From Haloglomus halophilum (lineage in GTDB: Archaea; Halobacteriota; Halobacteria; Halobacteriales; Haloarculaceae), in assembly GCF_024298885.1 (NCBI RefSeq), contig NZ_CP101166.1:372001-436000 (forward strand): a stretch of DNA of 64,000 nt, given 5' to 3'. The translations under genes were made by a program, and so were the position numbers. Numbering within the stretch: the stretch's first letter is position 1; the number at the start of each line of letters is the position of its first letter. Positions 59,449 to 64,000 of this stretch are shown in pieces. The notes under the pieces are model-generated. The model was not told the DNA's origin, did not search any database, and was given only the letters and a program-made list of their open reading frames with translations.

Positions 59449-59691
59449 CTACCGGCCGACGACGATGTGGTCCCGGACGGCCTGCACGTTGCCGATGGGG
59501 ACGAGGAAGTGGCCGTGGTCGTTGCGCTGGAAGGCGGTCTCGCGGGGGCCCGTCTCGCCGGGGTCGACGATGAGGTTCTGCAACGTCCCGGTCTTGAGGT
59601 CCATCGTGACGTTGTACAGCATGCCCAGTTCGGCCCCGTCGGCGCCCATGACCGTCTTGCCCGAGAGGTTCTCGGCCAGTATCTCCGACAT
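59449..59691 (-). CDS. PRC-barrel domain protein
   Basis: 80 residues from ATG 59691. MSEILAENLSGKTVMGADGA, then ELGMLYNVTMDLKTGTLQNL, the PRC-barrel strand order. Haloarchaea carry several stand-alone PRC-barrel proteins linked to RNA metabolism or cell division. No other domain. Confidence 0.88.
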   Translation of the reverse strand: MSEILAENLSGKTVMGADGAELGMLYNVTMDLKTGTLQNLIVDPGETGPRETAFQRNDHGHFLVPIGNVQAVRDHIVVGR

Positions 59692-59841
59692 GTCCGGTCG
59701 GTACCGTCGCCCCCACTTCAACGTTCCTGCGGCGTCAGACGGCCGTCGGCCGCGTGTCGCGCGCGGTCCGGAACCGGTGGCGGGGGATTTCGGGTCGGAA
59801 TCTGGTCAACGCTTTTGCGTCCCCCCATCCGCTAGCGGGAC

Positions 59842-60384
59842 ATGGAACGACGACGATTCCTCCGCGCGGCCGCGGTCGCAGGGATACCGGTCACACTCGC
59901 GGGCTGTACGAACGACGGTGACGGCGGAGCGACACCCACCGACACCGACACCGACGAACCGACGCCCACGCCGACCGAGGCGATGGGAACGACCAGCGAC
60001 CAGATGACCCCGACGGACGAATCCACGGCCACGCCGACCGACGAGGCCACCGCGACCGAGAGCCCGACACCGACGGGGACGCCGACGCCCGTCCCCGACA
60101 TGGAGGTGACCGTGGCGCCGAGCGGCAACCTCCGGTTCGACCCGGCCTCGTTCACCATCTCCGCAGGCGATACCGTGCTCTGGACGTGGGACGGGAGCGG
60201 CCACAACGTCAAGCCCGACGGCATCCCGTCGGACTCGGACTGGACGGGCACCCCCGGGGACAACCTGACCACCTACGGGAGCGACTACAGCTACGTCTAC
60301 ACCTTCGACGTCCCGGGGTCGTACGACTACAAATGCATCCCACACCAGAGCAGTGGCATGACGGCGTCGTTCACCGTCGAGTGA
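59842..60384 (+). CDS. Halocyanin-type blue copper lipoprotein
   Basis: 180 residues. Twin-arginine/lipobox signal (RRRFLRAAAVAGIPVTLAGC, Cys22), a Thr/Pro linker to about residue 85, then a plastocyanin domain. Copper ligands are visible as His121 (SGHNVK), Cys165, His168 and Met173 (YKCIPHQSSGM). Membrane-attached electron carrier on the cell exterior. Confidence 0.93.
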   Translation: MERRRFLRAAAVAGIPVTLAGCTNDGDGGATPTDTDTDEPTPTPTEAMGTTSDQMTPTDESTATPTDEATATESPTPTGTPTPVPDMEVTVAPSGNLRFDPASFTISAGDTVLWTWDGSGHNVKPDGIPSDSDWTGTPGDNLTTYGSDYSYVYTFDVPGSYDYKCIPHQSSGMTASFTVE

Positions 60385-60492
60385 CGCTCCCGGCGCGTCC
60401 CGCACGGCCGGGCCACGGCGAGACGGGTTGGACAGGTTCAAACCCCCTCGGACCGCACGACAGGCCAACGAACCTTCTCGGGTGATCTCCAT

Positions 60493-62313
60493 ATGTCAAA
60501 CGCTGACGCCGACTCCGACGCCGAGGACGAGACAGCCCCCGGCGAACTCCGCACGCCCATCGTGGCCGTTCTCGGCCACGTCGACCACGGGAAGACGACG
60601 CTACTCGACAAGATCCGCGGCTCCGCGGTGACCGAGGGCGAGGCCGGCGCCATCACCCAGCACATCGGCGCGACCGCCGTCCCGCTGGACGTCATCTCGG
60701 AGCTGTCGGGCAAGCTGGTCGACCCCGACGACTTCGACCTGCCGGGGTTGCTGTTCATCGACACGCCCGGCCACCACTCGTTCTCCACGCTCCGCTCGCG
60801 CGGGGGGGCGCTCGCCGACATCGCCATCCTCGTCGTCGACGTGAACGACGGCTTCCAGCCACAGACGCTGGAGGCCATCGACATCCTCAAGCGGACCCAG
60901 ACGCCCTTCATCGTCGCCGCGAACAAGGTCGACACCGTCCCCGGCTGGAACCCGCAGCCGGACACCCCCATCCAGCAATCCATCGAGGCCCAGTCCGACC
61001 GCGCCGAGTCCGACCTCAACGAGCGCCTCTACGAGATCATCGGCCAGATGTCCGACAACGAGTTCTCCTCGGACATGTACTGGCGGGTGCAGGACTTCCG
61101 CTCGAACATCGGCGTCGTCCCCTGCTCGGCGATGACCGGCGAGGGCGTCCCGGACCTGCTCGCGGTGATGATGGGCCTCTCCCAGCGCTACATGAAAGAG
61201 GAGATGTCCATCGACACCTCCGGCCCCGGGGCCGGGACGGTGCTGGAGGTCAAGGACGAGCAGGGCTTCGGCACCACCATCGACGTCGTCCTCTACGACG
61301 GCACCGTCCGCGAGGACGACATCATCGTCGTCGGGGGGCAGAACGACCCCATCGTGACGGAGGTCCGCGCGCTGCTCCAGCCCCGACCGCTCGCGGAGAT
61401 CCGGACCGAGAGCCGGTTCGAGAACGTCGACGAGGTCGTCGCCGCGGCGGGTATCAAGATCGCCGCACCCGACCTCGACCGCGCGATGGCGGGCGCTCCG
61501 GTCCGCGTCGTCCGCGACCAGGACCGCGAGACGGTCATCGAGGAGGTCGAACAGGAACTCGCGCAGTTCGAGGTCCACACCGCCGAGGAGGGCGTGGTCG
61601 TCAAGGCCGACACCCTGGGCTCGCTGGAGGCCATCGCCGACGCGCTGGAGGAGGCGGAGGTGCCCATCGTCCGCGCCGAGGTCGGCGACGTGGCCCCCCG
61701 CGACATCGCGGTAGCCGACACCGCCAACGAGTCCAAACACGAGTGCATCCTCGCGTTCAACGTCGACGTCCTGCCCGACGCCGAGCGTCGGGCGAAAGAG
61801 ACCGGCGTCACCCTCTTCGAGGACGACGTCATCTACCAGCTCGTCGAGGAGTACGAGGAGCACGTCGCCGAGATCGAGCGCGCCCAGCAGGAGAACGTCC
61901 TCGACAAGATCTCCCGCCCGGCCCGCTTCCAGGTCCTGCAGGACCACACCTTCCGCCAGTCCAACCCCGCGGTCGTGGGCGTCGAGGTGCTCTCGGGGAC
62001 GCTGAAGCGCAACTCGAAGATCGCGAAGTGGGAGGGCAACGAGCAGACCCGTGTCGGCGACCTCAAATCCATCCAGGACGAGGGCGAGGACATCGACGAA
62101 CTCCGGGCCGGCGAGCGTGCGGCCGTCTCCATCGACGGCCCCACGGTGGGCCGGCAGATCGAGGAGGGCGACGAACTGTGGGTCGACCTGCCGGAGAAAC
62201 ACGCGAAGATCCTCGAACAGGAGCTCTCCGACGAGATTCCCGCCGACGAACTCGAGGCGCTCGGGATGTACCTCGACAAGCACCGCAAGCGCGACCCCTT
62301 CTGGGGGAAGTAG
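60493..62313 (+). CDS. infB: Translation initiation factor aIF5B
   Basis: 606 residues. GTPase motifs GHVDHGKT (G1), DTPGHHSF (G3) and NKVD (G4) are intact. The archaeal domain layout follows, with no long bacterial N-terminal extension. Promotes subunit joining. GGTGATCTCC before the ATG is a plausible ribosome-binding site. Confidence 0.97.
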   Translation: MSNADADSDAEDETAPGELRTPIVAVLGHVDHGKTTLLDKIRGSAVTEGEAGAITQHIGATAVPLDVISELSGKLVDPDDFDLPGLLFIDTPGHHSFSTLRSRGGALADIAILVVDVNDGFQPQTLEAIDILKRTQTPFIVAANKVDTVPGWNPQPDTPIQQSIEAQSDRAESDLNERLYEIIGQMSDNEFSSDMYWRVQDFRSNIGVVPCSAMTGEGVPDLLAVMMGLSQRYMKEEMSIDTSGPGAGTVLEVKDEQGFGTTIDVVLYDGTVREDDIIVVGGQNDPIVTEVRALLQPRPLAEIRTESRFENVDEVVAAAGIKIAAPDLDRAMAGAPVRVVRDQDRETVIEEVEQELAQFEVHTAEEGVVVKADTLGSLEAIADALEEAEVPIVRAEVGDVAPRDIAVADTANESKHECILAFNVDVLPDAERRAKETGVTLFEDDVIYQLVEEYEEHVAEIERAQQENVLDKISRPARFQVLQDHTFRQSNPAVVGVEVLSGTLKRNSKIAKWEGNEQTRVGDLKSIQDEGEDIDELRAGERAAVSIDGPTVGRQIEEGDELWVDLPEKHAKILEQELSDEIPADELEALGMYLDKHRKRDPFWGK

Positions 62314-62333
62314 GCCGGACTCTCCAGTCGCGT

Positions 62334-62537
62334 TCACTCCGCCCCGTCGTCGGCCGACTCCAGCCGCGACAGCAACTCGTCGAACAGGATCTCCTCCCAG
62401 CGGCGCTCCCGCAGGTCGACCTGGCCCTCGGCGGCGCAGATGCCGAGGTGGTGGACCACATCGTGGTACTCCTGCAGTAACTCCTCGGCTGGCACCGAAT
62501 CGAGTTGCTCTCGGTCGTAGGAACTCCGGTCGCTCAT
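62334..62537 (-). CDS. Small conserved haloarchaeal protein
   Basis: 67 residues from ATG 62537. Acidic and helical (AEELLQEYHDVVHHLGICAA). Convergent with infB. No known function. Confidence 0.6.
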   Translation of the reverse strand: MSDRSSYDREQLDSVPAEELLQEYHDVVHHLGICAAEGQVDLRERRWEEILFDELLSRLESADDGAE

Positions 62538-62701
62538 ACCCCACCTACGGTTGGTGAGACAATAGACGCTTTCCGACCCGAGGGCCGTCGGAGGGTACCC
62601 GCTACCGCCGAGTCGGGCAATCTCTCGAGTCGCGGGGGACCTGTGGCCGCCGGGCTTACCGGGGGGAGCAGCCTTATTGTACACCCAGGATATCCATCCC
62701 T

Positions 62702-63076
62702 GTGGCGACGCACTCGACACACCCACACGACGAGGACCGGATCACCGAACTCATCGAACGAAGTGAGTTCGTCGAAGTATCCTCACGGGGCCGCCTCGAT
62801 GGCAAAGCGGTCTTGCTCGAAGACACCGACTACGGCCTGGTAACTCCGTACTTCGCGGACGACGAGACGGCCGACGAGTTCGGCGACCTCATCCGCGAGA
62901 GCGACATCTGCACGCACAGTCGAGAGGACCCGGCCGTGGAGGTTCGTGATATCAGTGAGATAAAGAAGGGGATCGTCGACGCGTTCATCTCGAGTGCCGG
63001 CCTCGATGTCGCGGACGTTCAGACCGTCGTCTACTGCCACAAGTGTGAGCAGATAATCCGGAAGATCAAGCAGTAG
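62702..63076 (+). CDS. Conserved haloarchaeal hypothetical protein
   Basis: 124 residues from GTG 62702, with CCTTATTG about 30 nt upstream (leaderless). Mixed alpha/beta with one CxxC (YCHKCEQIIRKIKQ) at the C-terminus. Function unknown. Confidence 0.65.
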   Translation: MATHSTHPHDEDRITELIERSEFVEVSSRGRLDGKAVLLEDTDYGLVTPYFADDETADEFGDLIRESDICTHSREDPAVEVRDISEIKKGIVDAFISSAGLDVADVQTVVYCHKCEQIIRKIKQ

Positions 63077-63178
63077 ACTGTCTGTGCGCGAGTACCGTCG
63101 GTCCCGGACGGCTCTCCGCGCTCCGGCGTGACCGATTGCGGGTACGATATCGCGACCACCCGAGACGGCGGCGGGCGT

Positions 63179-63547
63179 TCAGAACACGGGGTCGTAGTCG
63201 TCGCAGACCTCGTCCAGGAAGACCTCGTGCTGGGTCGCGATCCGCTTCGAGGCGGTTCCGGGGTCGTTGTTGTCGTGGATGGCTGCCACCCGCTCCGCGT
63301 GCGACCGGACCGCCGCCGCGGAGACCGGATAGGTGTTGATGACGTGGTCGAGGACCACGAGGTAGTCGCGGTGGACCGCGTCCGAGTCTGCCCCCTCGTC
63401 GGCCTCGACCAGCTCCACGACCACCCGTTCGAGGTCCTCGATGTCGGCCTCGAACGATGCCGAATACTCCACGCTGGCACGTCGGTTGGGGCCGACAATA
63501 ACGGTCACGTTCGGGCGCACGCCTGGCGCTTCCCTTGCAGGGGACAC
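63179..63547 (-). CDS. Conserved haloarchaeal hypothetical protein
   Basis: 122 residues if GTG 63547 is used; GTG 63508 (VTVIVGPNRRASVEYS) is an equally plausible start. Helical with DLERVVVELVEADEGADSDA. Directly follows the small membrane gene (TGAGTG). Unknown. Confidence 0.55.
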   Translation of the reverse strand: MSPAREAPGVRPNVTVIVGPNRRASVEYSASFEADIEDLERVVVELVEADEGADSDAVHRDYLVVLDHVINTYPVSAAAVRSHAERVAAIHDNNDPGTASKRIATQHEVFLDEVCDDYDPVF

Positions 63548-63733
63548 TCAGGTGGCCTGCCACTCCCCGATGGAGAGCCCCACGACCGGGATGAGGCTGA
63601 CGAGCCCGATGATGACCAGCACGACCCCGAGCGCGGTGAGCGCGGGCCCACCGAACAGGATGAGCCCGGTTCCGGCGACGGCAGCCACGACCGTCTCGAT
63701 GCGGAGGCCGATGTCGATGGTGTGTGAGTCCAT
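63548..63733 (-). CDS. DUF2892-like two-helix membrane protein
   Basis: 61 residues from ATG 63733. RIETVVAAVAGTGLILFGGP and VVLVIIGLVSLIPVVGLS are the two helices; layout fits the DUF2892/YgaP membrane module. A CATAATG element lies about 27 nt upstream. Confidence 0.65.
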   Translation of the reverse strand: MDSHTIDIGLRIETVVAAVAGTGLILFGGPALTALGVVLVIIGLVSLIPVVGLSIGEWQAT

Positions 63734-63831
63734 GCCACAACCTTGACCATTATGCGGCAAAAAGTTCTGGTTCAGTTCCTGTTCCTCCACAGGTGAGCGA
63801 TGAACCGCCATGGAATCTGTCGTTCGTCACG

Positions 63832-63857
63832 CTCGGACCGGCGATATCCGGTCCGAG
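63832..63857. terminator. Hairpin near the right edge
   Basis: CTCGGACCGG-CGATAT-CCGGTCCGAG, perfect 10-bp arms. A second stem (GAGCCGTG/CACGGCTC, about 63873-63923) follows. They lie downstream of the partial gene at the right edge (minus strand). Confidence 0.5.
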
Positions 63858-63914
63858 CTCGGCGAGCCTGAAAGAGCCGTGTCACCGCTGGCTACTCGCT
63901 TCGCTCGCAGTGGG

Positions 63915-64000
63915 TCACGGCTCGGGGGCCGGGTAGCTCCCGATACCCGTCTCGGTTTCGCCCTCGGACATGACCCAGCCATCCTGCGAGCCGGTGGTGT
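63915..64000 (-). CDS. C-terminal end of a gene entering from the right
   Basis: About 27 codons end TGIGSYPAPEP at a TGA (63917-63915), open to base 64000. Hairpins lie directly downstream. Too short to identify. Confidence 0.4.
   Translation of the reverse strand, partial: TTGSQDGWVMSEGETETGIGSYPAPEP

Noticed and set aside
63128..63727. 199-codon plus-strand frame near the right edge
   Set aside because: It is the complement of two small minus-strand genes, one with clear membrane helices, and has no motif of its own.

Overview
The window comes from a haloarchaeon (class Halobacteria). GC is very high, proteins are rich in Asp and Glu, promoters have TATA elements about 27-30 nt before leaderless start codons, secreted lipoproteins carry Tat motifs, and the chromosomal markers are archaeal: ribosomal protein L10e, aIF5B, RadB, halocyanin and the haloarchaeal type of malate synthase.

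Left chromosomal part (1-16,841). A surface-polysaccharide fragment (two glycosyltransferases) lies beside a short-chain dehydrogenase/aldo-keto reductase pair. Then come two small membrane proteins, a pilin-like protein with FG-GAP/VCBS repeats, malate synthase (aceB), a BNR/Asp-box protein, a trpD-trpF-trpE-trpG operon, two large secreted paralogues built on low-complexity GGDxG repeats, and tRNA-Val(GAC).

Integrated element (16,842-52,735, about 35.9 kb). The 16-bp sequence AATCCGCCCCAACCCA forms the 3' end of tRNA-Val and recurs at 52,720-52,735, just after a tyrosine integrase. Between the copies are four blocks. (i) 16.9-23.3 kb, plus strand: a tightly overlapping early operon with small zinc proteins, a divergent PCNA-like clamp, a possible nuclease, an RMF-like protein, a DNA methyltransferase and a 579-residue winged-helix protein. 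(ii) 39.2-23.7 kb, minus strand: 23 overlapping genes, mostly membrane or exported proteins. They include a spike-like anchored protein, two large multidomain surface proteins (one a signal-peptidase/lectin-like fusion), a P-loop ATPase, a membrane HExxH protein and a Tat lipoprotein. (iii) 39.4-47.3 kb: regulators, a second recombinase, zinc-ribbon microproteins, three tandem type IV pilins, an Orc1/Cdc6-like initiator and an autoregulated winged-helix protein. (iv) 47.5-52.7 kb, plus strand: a second operon ending in a fused zinc-ribbon protein, a J-domain protein and the integrase. I see no HK97 capsid, portal, terminase or tail gene. Block ii therefore fits a membrane-vesicle or pleomorphic-virus-like particle, or a DNA-transfer apparatus, better than a tailed provirus. 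That is inference.

Right junction (52,736-54,177). Just beyond attR is a decayed copy of the element's own left end, then a truncated gene, a fragment of a homologue of an element gene, and a two-repeat CRISPR remnant without cas genes. Together they suggest repeated integration at this tRNA. The chromosome then resumes (54,178-64,000) with a CBS-HPF protein, radB, a cytochrome P450, a UspA-type protein, rpl10e, a PRC-barrel protein, halocyanin, infB (aIF5B) and small haloarchaeal proteins.

Three small operator systems appear to link the element's blocks: an 11-bp iteron array between the structural operon and a divergent regulator; a tandem TTCGGACAC box shared by the initiator and the right operon; and an 18-bp near-palindrome on both sides of a winged-helix gene.
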